DNA from: Mycoplasmopsis opalescens ATCC 27921
Lineage (GTDB): Bacteria > Bacillota_I > Bacilli_A > Mycoplasmatales > Metamycoplasmataceae
Direction: 5' to 3'
Assembly (NCBI RefSeq): GCF_000712185.1
Contig: NZ_JOOB01000008.1
Location: forward strand, 80,673 to 144,672
DNA length: 64,000 nt
The notes beneath the pieces are model-generated. The model was not told the DNA's origin. It saw only the letters and a list, made by a program, of their open reading frames with translations, and ran no database searches. Shown here piece by piece: positions 24,890 through 36,131 of the stretch; within the stretch, counting starts at the first letter, position 1, and each line of letters starts with the position of its first letter. Made by a program: the position numbers and the translations under genes.

Positions 24890-24995
24890 TTAAATCCCAA
24901 AAAATAACTATTTTTATTATGTATTAATTATTAATACTTTTTTATTATATAACTTTAATATATAAGACAAAATAATAAAATTTTTTGGTTTGTTT

Positions 24996-25023
24996 TTAAC
25001 TAAAAACACTGTAGATAAATTAA
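24996..25023 (-). repeat. Dispersed 28-bp motif, copy 5 (minus orientation)
   Basis: On the minus strand it reads ATTTATCTACAGTGTTTTTA, then GTTAAAAA. It lies upstream of the ATP synthase operon and downstream, on the same strand, of the TIGR02206 gene's terminator. Confidence 0.55.
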
Positions 25024-25040
25024 AAAAGCAAAATTTAAAA

Positions 25041-25091
25041 AGAATAAATAGCGAATTATTTTTTTTATACAAAAATATTGCTATTTATTCA
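25041..25091 (-). terminator. Terminator after the TIGR02206 membrane protein gene
   Basis: GAATAAATAGC pairs with GCTATTTATTC across an A/T-rich loop of about 28 bases, just beyond the stop at 25103. Confidence 0.55.
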
Positions 25092-25102
25092 TTTATTAAT
25101 TT

Positions 25103-26047
25103 CTAAGCTACTTTTTCTTTCTTTTTTTGTTTAAAAGAATTCAAATAAGCTATTCAATGTGCATGCTTTTCGACTTTAATTTTATAGCGATTATTTTCAT
25201 CTTTTTCAAGGTAAATGCATTTTTGAAGCATCCAAATAAAACTCAATAACACAAACGAAATTCCGCCTAATATCATGAATGTAAAGATATTAAATGGTCA
25301 TTTTGTAAGTGGTCCCATAAGGTTTACTTGTGAGTTTATCTTGTCAAATCCTGTGTATCAAAAATTACTTGCTCATGAGACTTTGGCGTCATCGTTAGGC
25401 ATTCAAAATACGTTTGTTAATCAATTAATTCCAGAGATAAATAGGAAAATTCCTGAAAGCCCAAGAAAAGTAAAGCCAATTTCTTTAGCTGTTATTTTTT
25501 CATCAACAAATATAAAAAGCAGAACACTATAAATTAATATAAATGTGTGAACAATTAAATAATCATGAAAAATAAAAGCATCTAACCCAATATTTTGAGG
25601 AACATTTTTTGGGCGTGGTTTAGGAAAAATCATACTCTCAAAGCTTGGGATAGCCAGAGCTACTAATGTGGCTAAAAAGCCTATGATACCGAAGTATTTG
25701 ACTCAATTAGGCTTATTTAAAATTGAGACTAAAGCTAGAGCCATAAGAAATAATCTGCAAAAGTGCAATGGTAAAACTTCTCATTTGAGTGGATAATCTG
25801 AGAAGATAGTTCAGGATGTTCTCAAAACTTGATAAACCAAAATAGTTATCCCAATAGTCATGTAAAATGCTCGTTTAGATAATCCTAAAACCTTATTTTG
25901 TGCAACGTATCAATTATGAATTTGTTTTTTAAAAATTCAAATAATAAGGACAGCAATTAAGCATAAAGCAACGTAGGTGTAAAAGTATGCAAAACTTAAA
26001 CCTTCAAACTTTAATTGGTTTCCTTGACTGGCAAAAAATCCTTTCAT
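25103..26047 (-). CDS. Integral membrane protein of the TIGR02206/YwaF type
   Basis: A 314-residue protein with about seven predicted membrane helices, rich in aromatic residues, and many Trp codons as UGA. The pattern LPLHFCRLFLMALAL and the conserved His/Asp-containing loops fit the TIGR02206 family (YwaF), of unknown function. The start codon overlaps the ffh stop region (ATG lies 2 bp before the end of the ffh stop), so it is translated from the same mRNA as ffh. Confidence 0.7.
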
Positions 26048-26048
26048 A

Positions 26049-27398
26049 CTACCCCATCATTCCCATTTTAGTTAAGTCGCCTAAATTTCCAGATTTTATT
26101 TTTTTAGCCATTTCTGTCATTCTCTTAGACATTAAATCAAATTCATTCATGAGGCGGTTGTATTCAAAGGCAGATGTTCCTGAACCTTTAATGATACGAG
26201 CTTTTCTTGATGCATTTTTTAATAGTTTAGGATTGCGGCGTTCTTTAATAGTCATTGAGTTGATAATTATTTCAAAAGAACGCAATTTTGTTTCAGCTTC
26301 ATCAATTTTTGAATCATCAATTTTTTTAGCTAAACCTGGAATTAATTTTACTAATGATTTCATTTTGCCCATTTTTTTAACTTGAGCTAAGTTATTCATT
26401 AAATCATCCATAGTGAAGTTGCCTCTTAAAATTTTAGCAACCATATTTTTACTATCATTAGGATCAAAAACTTCTTCAGCTTTTTCAATAAGAGATAAAA
26501 CATCGCCCATGCCTAAAATACGGTCAGCCATTCTATCAGGATAAAAAATATCCAAGTTAGCAACTTTTTCGCCAGTACCGATAAATCTAATAGGCACATT
26601 TAAAACTTTAGTGATGCTTAAGGCAGCGCCACCACGAGCATCTGAATCTAGCTTTGTAATGATGCTTCCACTCAATTTTAAGCGCTTATGAAATGCTTCA
26701 GCAACGTTAATAATATCTTGCCCGGAAAGTGCATCTACAACCATAATAATTTCATGTGGACTAGCTATTTTTCTAACATCATCGATTTCATCCATAAGTT
26801 TTTCATCGATTGCTAAACGGCCTGCCGTATCGATAATGATTAAGTCATTTTTATTCGTTTTAGCGTACTCAAGCGCTTCTTTTACAATATTTTGAGCACT
26901 ATCATTAGTTCCTTTTTCGAAGTAATCAACTTGAATACCTTTAGCTAATGTAACTAATTGTTGAACCGCTGCGGGTCGATAAATATCAGCAGCAACTAAA
27001 AGTGGTTTTTCAACGTATTTTTTCTTACGTAGGAAATAAGATAATTTAGCAGCGGCTGTGGTTTTACCGCTACCTTGTAATCCACACATCATTATTATGT
27101 ATGGACGGCCTGAAATTGTAAATTCTTTAGCCTTGCCACCTAAAATTTCTTGCAATTCATCATGAACAATTTTAACCATTAATTGCGAAGCATTAAGGGA
27201 CCCTACTAAATCAGAATTGAGAGCTTTTTCTTTGACATTAGCAATAAATTCTTTGACAACTTTTAAGTTAACGTCGGCTTCCAATAAAGCCATTTTAATA
27301 TCACGAGTAACTTCTAAGATGTCTTCTTCATTGACTATTGTCTTTTTACGCATTTTTTCAAAAGATTTTTGAATTCGATTTTCTAAAAAGCCAAGCAT
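26049..27398 (-). CDS. ffh: Signal recognition particle protein Ffh
   Basis: A 449-residue SRP GTPase. The N domain (about 1-90) is followed by the G domain with G1 GLQGSGKTTAAAKL, G3 DTAGR, G4 TKLDSDARGG and the closing GTGEK, then a methionine-rich M domain (about 300-449) that binds signal peptides and SRP RNA. It targets membrane and secreted proteins to SecYEG. Standard length. AGGAGGAT precedes the start. Confidence 0.96.
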   Translation of the reverse strand: MLGFLENRIQKSFEKMRKKTIVNEEDILEVTRDIKMALLEADVNLKVVKEFIANVKEKALNSDLVGSLNASQLMVKIVHDELQEILGGKAKEFTISGRPYIIMMCGLQGSGKTTAAAKLSYFLRKKKYVEKPLLVAADIYRPAAVQQLVTLAKGIQVDYFEKGTNDSAQNIVKEALEYAKTNKNDLIIIDTAGRLAIDEKLMDEIDDVRKIASPHEIIMVVDALSGQDIINVAEAFHKRLKLSGSIITKLDSDARGGAALSITKVLNVPIRFIGTGEKVANLDIFYPDRMADRILGMGDVLSLIEKAEEVFDPNDSKNMVAKILRGNFTMDDLMNNLAQVKKMGKMKSLVKLIPGLAKKIDDSKIDEAETKLRSFEIIINSMTIKERRNPKLLKNASRKARIIKGSGTSAFEYNRLMNEFDLMSKRMTEMAKKIKSGNLGDLTKMGMMG

Positions 27399-27429
27399 TT
27401 ATCCTCCTTATCAATTCTAGTATTATATA

Positions 27430-28230
27430 CTAATTGTATTTAGGATGTTTTAAAACAAATAATTTACTAATTTCCCTGTAACCGAGTGAATTATATATTC
27501 TGCCTGCTTGCAAATTATCATAAAAAAGCATTGTTTTTATTCCTTTGGATAGTAATAAATTATGTAAGCGAGCCACACATTCGCTTGCGTAACCTTTTTG
27601 TCTTGCTTTAGGTAAGGTAAAAACACCACCAATTATCGCCACATCGTCTGTAATTGATGCTGTTGATGCTGCGCTAACAATTTCATTATGGTCATAGACA
27701 CAAAATCCATAATATCTTTTAGCCTCCATGGCTTTAGTTATTTTGTAAATCTCATCATCTAGCGAGCTCATAAGTGTTTTAAATTCATCTATTTGGGCCT
27801 TTGAGACACAAAGATTAGCCACATCATTAATTTTAGTTTCGGTTGCAAAATTACTATTAACTGGCGCCAAAGTGCTTAGTTCCGCTAATATTTCGCTTTT
27901 AATAATATAGTTATCATCTTTAATTTCTTTTTCAAATCTATTAAAAGTTTCTGAAAATAAAATCCAGTTTCGAATTTTATTTTCATCAATGAAGCTTTTT
28001 ATTTGATTGTAATTTACTTTATGTAGCGGATCGTAAAAAAGTAAAGTTTTTTGAAAATTCATTAGGCAGGCTACAACCTTATTTTTTTCTAAAACTATGT
28101 ATGTACTGATGTTTTCAGCAAATAAACCATATGTTTCAATATCAGAAATAAAAAAGAAGTTCTCACTTTTATTTTGTTTAAGAAATTCTAGAATTTCATT
28201 TTTTTGTTTTTCATTAGCTTTTATAAACAT
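27430..28230 (-). CDS. GNAT-family N-acetyltransferase
   Basis: A 266-residue protein with a C-terminal GNAT fold. The acetyl-CoA-binding loop is visible as PKARQKGYASECV (R/Q-x-x-G-x-A type) near residue 210, followed by the usual YNSLGYREI strand at the end. The N-terminal half is a diverged domain of the kind found in two-domain GNATs. The start at 28230 is chosen over upstream in-frame codons because AAAGGAT precedes it and the upstream codons would overlap the YdbC-like gene. The substrate is unknown. Confidence 0.8.
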   Translation of the reverse strand: MFIKANEKQKNEILEFLKQNKSENFFFISDIETYGLFAENISTYIVLEKNKVVACLMNFQKTLLFYDPLHKVNYNQIKSFIDENKIRNWILFSETFNRFEKEIKDDNYIIKSEILAELSTLAPVNSNFATETKINDVANLCVSKAQIDEFKTLMSSLDDEIYKITKAMEAKRYYGFCVYDHNEIVSAASTASITDDVAIIGGVFTLPKARQKGYASECVARLHNLLLSKGIKTMLFYDNLQAGRIYNSLGYREISKLFVLKHPKYN

Positions 28231-28270
28231 TTTTATCCTTTTTACCAAAAATAAAAATCCCTTTCGAGAT

Positions 28271-28513
28271 TTATTGAAGTTTCGATAATTCTTCATCAAT
28301 TAAACTTTTAAGAACTTTTAATTCTTCAAGAGTTAAGGTAATTCCTTTTGATGAACGAGAACGGTCGGCAGATCAGTCACGAATATCATATTTAGGTCCA
28401 GCATTATTTCAACTAACTAAATTAAGTTCTTTTTTGTAGCCATTTGTTGATTCTGAGATTGTTCCTAATTCACGTACAACAGTGTTGGTGATTTCTGGTC
28501 TTTTATATGCCAT
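28271..28513 (-). CDS. YdbC/PC4-like small nucleic-acid-binding protein
   Basis: An 80-residue protein beginning MAYKRPEITNTV with the pattern KKELNLVSWNNAGPKYDIRDW and GITLTLEELKVLKSLI, matching the YdbC family of homodimeric PC4-like ssDNA-binding proteins. Two UGA codons are read as Trp at conserved positions. GGAGGCAAAA precedes the start. It heads a four-gene minus-strand group with the GNAT gene and ffh. Confidence 0.8.
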
Positions 28514-28594
28514 TTTTGCCTCCTATATTTAATATAATATATATTAATTATATATTAATACATTATTTTTATTATTTAAATATTATATTAAAAA

Positions 28595-28622
28595 AATTTC
28601 TCTTGTGGCCACAAGAGAAATA
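28595..28622 (-). terminator. rpmF terminator
   Basis: TTTCTCTTGTGG and CCACAAGAGAAA form a perfect 12-bp palindrome followed on the minus strand by TTTTTTT. Confidence 0.85.
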
Positions 28623-28628
28623 GTATTA

Positions 28629-28826
28629 TTATTGGTTTTCGTCGGCAACTTTAACCGCTTCAACTTTTTTACCTTTGTAAAATCCACAGCTTCCGCATGC
28701 ACGGTGTTGTTGAGTAGGTTTTGAGCAATTTGCGCAATTTACCAAGTTTGGAAGTGTTAAAGCATCATGAGTACGACGTTTGTGTTTACGTTGTTTAGAT
28801 GTTTTACGTTTTGGAACTATCGCCAT
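28629..28826 (-). CDS. rpmF: Ribosomal protein bL32
   Basis: A 65-residue ribosomal protein with the typical start MAIVPKRKTSKQRKHKRRTH and a four-Cys zinc ribbon (CANCSKP and CGSCGFY). AGGAGGAAT precedes the start, and a perfect palindromic terminator follows. Confidence 0.96.
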   Translation of the reverse strand: MAIVPKRKTSKQRKHKRRTHDALTLPNLVNCANCSKPTQQHRACGSCGFYKGKKVEAVKVADENQ

Positions 28827-29003
28827 TAGGATTCCTCCTTTTTCTATTTAACTAGTTAATAAAATTAGCATTAGAATTATAAAAAAAGAAATTAAAAACA
28901 ATAACAAAATAAAAAATATTTTAATTAATTTATTGCATATATTTAATATTTTACTTTTTATACAGTAAATAGCCTGTTTGAGATTGTTTAATATTCAAGG
29001 AAT

Positions 29004-29420
29004 TTAGCAATTTTTAGTTTTGTCTAGAATTTTTATTATTTGCTCAGCAATTTTATTTATTACTGGTACTGCAACCGAATTACCGAATTGTTTATATGCT
29101 TGCGTATCACTGACTGGAATTATAAATTCTTCTGGAAAACCTTGTAATCTAGTTGCTTCTCTTGGTGTTAATTTTCGCGGATTTTTATTATTTTTTAGAA
29201 AATTAAACAATTCAAAATTTTGAATTTTAGATTTATTGGTTCTAACAATATAAATGCGTTCACGGTTTTGTTAAACACCAAAATCTCTAGTCTTAAACAA
29301 TGTGTAAAAACTTCATAATTCATTAATTTGAGTTCTTTTAAAATTATGTTAAAAGTTTTACCACTTCCGCGATTTACTTAGTTTTTTTATATTTTCCAAC
29401 AAAATGCTTGTGAAATTATC
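29004..29420 (-). pseudogene. Decayed DNA (cytosine-5) methyltransferase
   Basis: The C-terminal 60 or so codons are open and clearly show C5-methyltransferase motifs IX-X (RKLTPREATRLQGFP, YKQFGNSVAVPVI). Just upstream, motif VIII is recognisable as DFGV-stop-QNRERIYIVR with a premature stop replacing the usual Pro, and a one-base frameshift precedes it. Further upstream, SILLENIKKL plus a stop-ridden stretch to NELW matches the LLENVKNL region of motif V. The N-terminal catalytic part (PCQ motif) is gone. It is non-functional as it stands. Confidence 0.8.
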
Positions 29421-29423
29421 TAA

Positions 29424-29860
29424 AAATTAGGTAAATTGTCGATTATCTTATGCTCAAATGGTAAAAGAATTTGAGCTAATAAATGAATTAGTTTTAATTG
29501 ATGCATGTATTGTTTTTCTGGCGTGGTACAGTATAAAATTAATAAAGTAAAAATAACTTTAAGAAAAAAGTGACAAGAAGTAGCTAAAAAGATGATGAAA
29601 ATAGATGCAAAAGAAATGTTTTGAGACACACTAGATAAAGCAATTCTTAAAATATATTAAATACACTTTATGAATTTAGTATAAACGTTATTAATACTAA
29701 GCAAAATAAATTTGAAAATTATATTAATAACAGCTGAATTTTGTAATTTAGAGATTTAATCGAAAATTGTCTAAATAATGATAGATATTCATGCCTAACA
29801 TAATTAAATACGAAAGAATTTTTATTAAATTTCATTAAAAAAAAGTTATAAATTTGATAT
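29424..29860 (+). pseudogene. Degraded coding sequence, possible partner of the dead methyltransferase
   Basis: One frame (about 29424-29660) reads GKLSIILCSNGKRIW, then KKWQEVAKKMMKIDAKEMFW and ends at TAA; farther on, fragments such as RDLIENCLNNDRYSCL appear between stops. The residue composition (UGA as Trp at plausible sites) looks like eroded protein-coding DNA rather than spacer, and its position beside the dead methyltransferase suggests a restriction endonuclease, but I see no diagnostic motif. Confidence 0.35.
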
Positions 29861-29872
29861 ATTTACTAAGAA

Positions 29873-30016
29873 AACATTAAGAGTTGCTGAGCTATACCGC
29901 TAAGAAGCAAGCCAACCCCATTTGTATGGAAGGTGGAAGGTTAGGGATTTACATAAATCCAGCATGTTAATTAATTTTAGCTCACTCTCTTTAATTATTA
30001 AAAGGGAGTTTTTTAT
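29873..30016 (+). promoter_or_regulatory. Structured metK leader, candidate riboswitch of unrecognised class
   Basis: This 144-nt leader ends at the metK ribosome binding site. Possible elements: closing stem AACA/TGTT (29873-29876 with 29965-29968) plus TGCTG/CAGCA (29885-29889 with 29960-29964), an inner CCAACC/GGTTAGG stem, a CAT/ATG mini-hairpin, and a perfect GGATTT-ACAT-AAATCC hairpin (29945-29960). The 5' strand can instead pair TGAGCTA (29888-29894) with TAGCTCA (29978-29984) and AAGAG with CTCTT. CTCTCTTT (29985-29992) can also pair with AAAGGGAG (30001-30008), the Shine-Dalgarno. It matches no SAM-I, SAM-II or SMK consensus that I recognise. Confidence 0.55.
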
Positions 30017-31153
30017 ATGCAAAATAGAATTTTATTTTCTTCAGAAAGTGTAGGAAAAGGTCATCCAGATAAAATTTGTGATCAAATTTCAGATGCGATT
30101 TTAGACGCTTATTTAACATTAGATCCTCATTCTCGCGTTGCTATTGAATCAGTTGTTAGTGCTAATTTGGTGGCAATAGCCGGTGAAGTTAGTTCAAAAG
30201 GTCATGTTGATGTTGTGGATGTTGCGAAAAAAGTTATTAGTGAGGCTGGTCAATATACTGAAAATATGACATTTGTAACTGATATTAAAGTGCAAAGTGA
30301 AGATATTGCCAGAGGTGTTTTATTAGATGAAAAAAATATTGGTGCTGGCGACCAAGGCATTATGTTTGGTTATGCAACTAATGAGACAAAAGAATATATG
30401 CCTTTAGCAATTCAATTAGCCCATGAAATAGTCAAATTAGCTACTAAAAAAATGGAATTAGGTGAATTTAAATACGCTAAGTCAGATATGAAAAGTCAAG
30501 TAACTATTGATTATAGTGATAGCAAGAACCCTGTTATAGATACTGTGCTTTTTTCTTGTCAACACGATGAAAATTTTATTGAAAAAGAATTTAAAGAATT
30601 TATTGAAAAAAACATAGTTACAGATGTTTTAGTAAAATATAGTTTTACAAAAGCTAATAGAATTTTGATAAATCCTACAGGCAGATTTGTGATTGGCGGA
30701 CCAACTGGCGATACAGGTCTAACAGGAAGAAAAATAATAGTTGATACTTATGGTGGGGCATCTAGACACGGTGGCGGAGCATTTAGTGGTAAGGACTCTA
30801 CAAAAGTAGATAGATCAGCAGCTTATATGTGTCGTTACATAGCTAAAAATTTAGTTGCTGCCGGGCTCGCTGATAGAATCGAGTTGCAGGTTTCTTATGC
30901 TATAGGTATAGCTGAACCAACAAGCATTATGGTGGAAACTTTCAATACAGAAAAGGTTCCAACTGATAAAATTAGAGAAATTATTCAAAAATTATTTGAC
31001 CTTAGACCATATGCGATTATTAATAAATTAGAACTAAAAAAACCTATTTATAGACAAACTGCTACTTTTGGTCACTTTGGTAGAGATGATTTATCGCTTC
31101 CATGAGAAAAGTTGGATATGGTTGAAAAAATCAAAAAAGAAGTAAATAATTAA
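30017..31153 (+). CDS. metK: S-adenosylmethionine synthetase
   Basis: A 378-residue enzyme making SAM from methionine and ATP. It carries the N-terminal SESVGKGHPDKICDQISDAI motif, the hexapeptide-type GAGDQG loop, and the phosphate-binding GGAFSGKDSTKVDRSAAY segment (quoted in part). The C-terminus continues through a UGA (LPWEKLDMVEKI). It is preceded by a long structured leader whose 3' part can sequester the Shine-Dalgarno AAAGGGAG, pointing to regulation by SAM or methionine. The gene is full length and looks functional. Confidence 0.95.
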
Positions 31154-31235
31154 TAACTATATTTCTTTTATTAAAAAAGCTTTTTTGATACAATAACAAT
31201 ACTAAAAATAAAGAGAATAAATGAAAGGTTTAAAA

Positions 31236-31343
31236 ATGCGTAAAATTGTTAGAGAAAGAAACAAATTAAGAGCCGCTAAAAGATTACACAAATTACAAAA
31301 AGAACAAGCTCGTGATGAACGTCGTGCTGCACGTTTAGCATAA
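31236..31343 (+). CDS. Small, highly basic protein
   Basis: A 35-residue frame, MRKIVRERNKLRAAKRLHKL to LA, rich in Arg, Lys, Ala and Gln and predicted to be one long helix. The start at 31236 is preferred because AAAGG stands 7 bases upstream; an ATG at 31221 would add five residues (MKGLK). A terminator follows. Size and charge suggest an RNA- or ribosome-associated peptide, but I cannot name it; it does not match bS21 or bL34. Confidence 0.5.
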   Translation: MRKIVRERNKLRAAKRLHKLQKEQARDERRAARLA

Positions 31344-31414
31344 TTTAATAATAAATAATCATAAAGTAATTTTTTCTAAAGCCTCGTGTTACTGCGAAAA
31401 AATACAAATTAAAA

Positions 31415-31440
31415 ATAAAGCTTTTGGCTTTATTTTTTTT
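31415..31440. terminator. Bidirectional terminator
   Basis: AAATAAAGC and GCTTTATTT pair around a short T-rich loop, with A and T runs outside; it is shared by the small basic protein gene (+) and the DUF1934 gene (-). Confidence 0.75.
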
Positions 31441-31842
31441 AAATATGCATTAATTCCATTTTTACTGCAATAACTTTATTTTGGTCGCCATCAAATATTG
31501 TGTAACTAAAATATGAGCTGTTATCATCGGTTTTAGTTTCATGCAATTGTGCAAAAAGCGAAAATGAATGTTCATTTGAATCTTTATCAATCTTAATAAA
31601 AGTATTTTCAGTTTTGTTATTTTTTTCTAAATTCAATGTTGCTACACCACTAAAAATATTAACTTTATTTTCATTTACTTCGATACGGTTTTCAACATTA
31701 TATGTTGGTTCAATAAAAGTATAAACTCTAAAAATTTCTTTAGTTTTAGGATCAGGTTGATATTGAATTTCACTATCTGTTTCAAATTCAATAATATTTT
31801 CGCTTGCTTCAGCGGGATTTTGGGTAATTTTTATTCTTATTT

Positions 31843-31846
<4 letters not shown>
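31439..31846 (-). CDS. DUF1934 (YwiB-like) family protein
   Basis: A 135-residue predicted beta-barrel protein. The N-terminal strand starts MKIRIKITQ, a TFIEPTYNVENRIEV-type central strand follows, and the C-terminus YTIFDGDQNKVIAVKMEL is typical of the lipocalin-like DUF1934 family, of unknown function. Its start overlaps the gltX stop by 4 bases, so it is co-translated with gltX. Confidence 0.7.
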
Positions 31847-33243
<1,397 letters not shown>

Positions 33244-33363
33244 TTTTTTCACCTCTTTTATAGTATAAAATTTTACATCTTTTTAATAATATATTAAAGC
33301 AATGATAATTAAATTTTAAATATTATGATAAAATTAGCAATATATAAATTTGGAGGTTCGTCA

Positions 33364-36117
33364 ATGCCTTTTGATCGTAATAATACAGAAGAAAAAAACA
33401 AGAATAATGATGATGAAAAAGCTGATTTAAAAGAAAAGTTAGATGAAGATTTTATCCCTGAGGATGAGCTTTTTGTTGCGTTTAAGCCTGTAGAACAGTC
33501 GAAAACAGAACAAGATGATGATGAAGAAGAAAATCAACCGCAAGCTAAAGATGATTATGTAGTTCAATCACAATTATTAGATAAGCCTCAAAACGGGATT
33601 ACTCCTGTTGATGTGCATAAAGAAATGAAGGATTCATTTTTAGAGTATGCTATGAGCGTCATTGTTTCACGCGCATTACCAGATGCGCGTGACGGACTTA
33701 AACCTGTTCACCGTCGTATCTTATATGATATGCATGAATTAGGGATAACACATGGCACACAGCACCGTAAAAGTGCAAGAATTGTTGGGGACGTTTTAGG
33801 TAAATATCACCCTCATGGTGATAGTTCGGTTTATGAAGCTATGGTAAGAATGGCTCAGGATTTTAGCTTACGTTACCCACTTGTGGATGGACACGGTAAT
33901 TTTGGCTCAATTGATGGTGACCAAGCAGCTGCGATGCGTTATACTGAAGCTAGAATGAGTAAACTAGCTTCAGAAATGCTGGACGGCATTAAGAAAAATA
34001 CTGTAGATTTTACACCAAACTATGATGCCTCTGAAATGGAACCCGAAGTATTGCCTTCACGTTTTCCAAATTTATTAGTTACAGGTGGTAGTGGTATTGC
34101 TGTTGGTATGGCTACCTCTATCCCTCCACACAATTTAGGCGAAACAATTGATGCAACAATTGCATATGCCCGCAATAATGACATTACAAACGATGAATTA
34201 ATGGAATACTTGCCAGGGCCAGACTTTCCAACCGGAGCAATTATTCTTGGTAACAAAGGAATTAGACAGGCTTACAATACTGGAAAAGGCTCTATTACCG
34301 TAAGGTCAGTCGCAAAAATTGAGGAATTCGCTAATGGAAAAAGCAAAATTATTGTTAGTGAAATACCATACGAAACCAAAAAAACCTCAATTATTGAGAA
34401 AATAGCAGAATTAGTGAAATTAAAAGAAATTGAAGGAATTTCAGATTTACGTGATGAATCATCAAGAGAAGGAATCAGAATTGTAATTGATATTAAAAAG
34501 AATCATAATCCACATGTTATTTTAAATAAACTTTACCGTCAAACTAACTTACAACAAAATTATTCATTTAACTTTGTTGCTTTAGTTAACGGAGAACCTA
34601 AATTACTTGATTTAAGAAGCTCACTAAAAGTTTATTTAGATCACCAAGAAAATGTTGTGCGCCGTAGATTAGAATTTGATTTAGCTAAAGCTGAAGAGCG
34701 CTACCATATTTTAGAAGGTTTAAAAATAGCTGTTGAAAATATTGATGAGGTTGTAGCTCTAATTAAATCATCAAAAAATGATGCTGATGCGCAAGCTAGA
34801 TTATCATCTCGTTTTGCTTTAAGCGAAAAGCAAACCAAAGCGTTAGTTGATATGCGTTTAGGTCGTCTAACAGGTTTAGCAATTGAAAATATGCTTGAAG
34901 AAATGAAAGAATTATTTGACCAAATAACCTATATACAAGGAATTTTGGCTTCAAGAGATAAATTAATTGAACTAATTATTACTGAGCTTAATGAAATAAA
35001 AGAAAAATACAATGATAAACGTAGAACCGTAATCGACACTTCAGCTTCAGGAATTGTAACTGATGAAGATTTAATTCCGCAAAAAGAAGCAATTATCACA
35101 ATTAGTGTTAAAGGCTTTGTTAAACGTATGGAACTAAGTGAATATCAACAACAACGCCGCGGTGGTGTGGGTAAAAGCACAATGAAGACATATGATGATG
35201 ATGATATCTCATCAATCATTCAAACAAATACGCACACCGACTTATTACTATTTTCTAATTTAGCACAAGTTTATAGAATTAGAGCGCATGAAATTCCTGA
35301 GTTATCTCGCACCTCAAAAGGGGTTGCTTTTGTGAATGTTTTACCAGCTTTAAGAGTTAAAGATAATGAAAAAATTGTTTCAATGCTTCCTATTGATGGA
35401 TATGATGATGGTCAATACTTATTTACCGCAACTAAACAAGGATTAATCAAAAAAACACCAATTGATTTATATGAACACATTAATGCAAATGGTAAAAAAG
35501 CCTTCGTGCTTGATGAAGGTGATGAATTAGTTCGTGCATTTATTGCTACTGATAATGACTTAATTTTATTAGGCAATTCTAATGGCCGTGTTGTAAAATT
35601 CAATGCTTCTTTAATTCGCCCAGTGGGACGTGTTGCTCGCGGTGTTAGAGGTATTAAGATTGATGGTAATGAGCTAGTTGTTTCAGCTTCAACAAACACC
35701 GAAGGCGAATTCATTTTGAGCATTGGCGAAAGAGGTTTTGGAAAAATTACGCACCATTCACTTTATCGTTTAACAAATCGTGGTGGTAAAGGTATTATGT
35801 CAATTAACACCAAAAATGCCGGCTTATTAGTTACATCTCGCTTTATAAACCCTATGGATGAACTATTAATAATTACTAATACAGGCCAAACTTTAAGAAC
35901 ATCATTAGCGGCCATTAATGAAACAAGTCGTATCACTAAAGGTGTTAAGTTGATTAATTTAAGAAATAACGAGGTTATTGTAAGCATCGAAATAATTAAA
36001 AATGATGAACCAGTAAATGATGCTGAAGTTAAATCAATTCAAAATTTTGTTGAGGATATTAAGCAAAGAACCCAAGAAATTGATTTAGATAAAATTGATG
36101 AAGAAGTCTATGAATAA
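33364..36117 (+). CDS. gyrA: DNA gyrase subunit A
   Basis: A 917-residue type II topoisomerase subunit that breaks and rejoins DNA. An acidic N-terminal extension (about residues 1-80) precedes the breakage-reunion domain with the quinolone-resistance region [15 protein letters not shown] and the active-site Tyr in [13 protein letters not shown]. The GyrA box (QRRGGVG) in the C-terminal beta-propeller distinguishes it from ParC. The acidic Asp/Glu/Lys-rich extension is unusual for GyrA. The start at 33364 follows GGAGGTTCGTCA; an upstream in-frame start at 33325 is less supported. Confidence 0.95.
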   Translation: MPFDRNNTEEKNKNNDDEKADLKEKLDEDFIPEDELFVAFKPVEQSKTEQDDDEEENQPQAKDDYVVQSQLLDKPQNGITPVDVHKEMKDSFLEYAMSVIVSRALPDARDGLKPVHRRILYDMHELGITHGTQHRKSARIVGDVLGKYHPHGDSSVYEAMVRMAQDFSLRYPLVDGHGNFGSIDGDQAAAMRYTEARMSKLASEMLDGIKKNTVDFTPNYDASEMEPEVLPSRFPNLLVTGGSGIAVGMATSIPPHNLGETIDATIAYARNNDITNDELMEYLPGPDFPTGAIILGNKGIRQAYNTGKGSITVRSVAKIEEFANGKSKIIVSEIPYETKKTSIIEKIAELVKLKEIEGISDLRDESSREGIRIVIDIKKNHNPHVILNKLYRQTNLQQNYSFNFVALVNGEPKLLDLRSSLKVYLDHQENVVRRRLEFDLAKAEERYHILEGLKIAVENIDEVVALIKSSKNDADAQARLSSRFALSEKQTKALVDMRLGRLTGLAIENMLEEMKELFDQITYIQGILASRDKLIELIITELNEIKEKYNDKRRTVIDTSASGIVTDEDLIPQKEAIITISVKGFVKRMELSEYQQQRRGGVGKSTMKTYDDDDISSIIQTNTHTDLLLFSNLAQVYRIRAHEIPELSRTSKGVAFVNVLPALRVKDNEKIVSMLPIDGYDDGQYLFTATKQGLIKKTPIDLYEHINANGKKAFVLDEGDELVRAFIATDNDLILLGNSNGRVVKFNASLIRPVGRVARGVRGIKIDGNELVVSASTNTEGEFILSIGERGFGKITHHSLYRLTNRGGKGIMSINTKNAGLLVTSRFINPMDELLIITNTGQTLRTSLAAINETSRITKGVKLINLRNNEVIVSIEIIKNDEPVNDAEVKSIQNFVEDIKQRTQEIDLDKIDEEVYE

Positions 36118-36131
36118 GGAGTTTTAGTCAA

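Noticed and set aside
29881..29960. T-box or SAM-I riboswitch upstream of metK
   Set aside because: GGTGGAAGG only faintly resembles the T-box TGGNACC element and there is no specifier stem; the SAM-I core sequence is absent. It is kept only as an unclassified structured leader.
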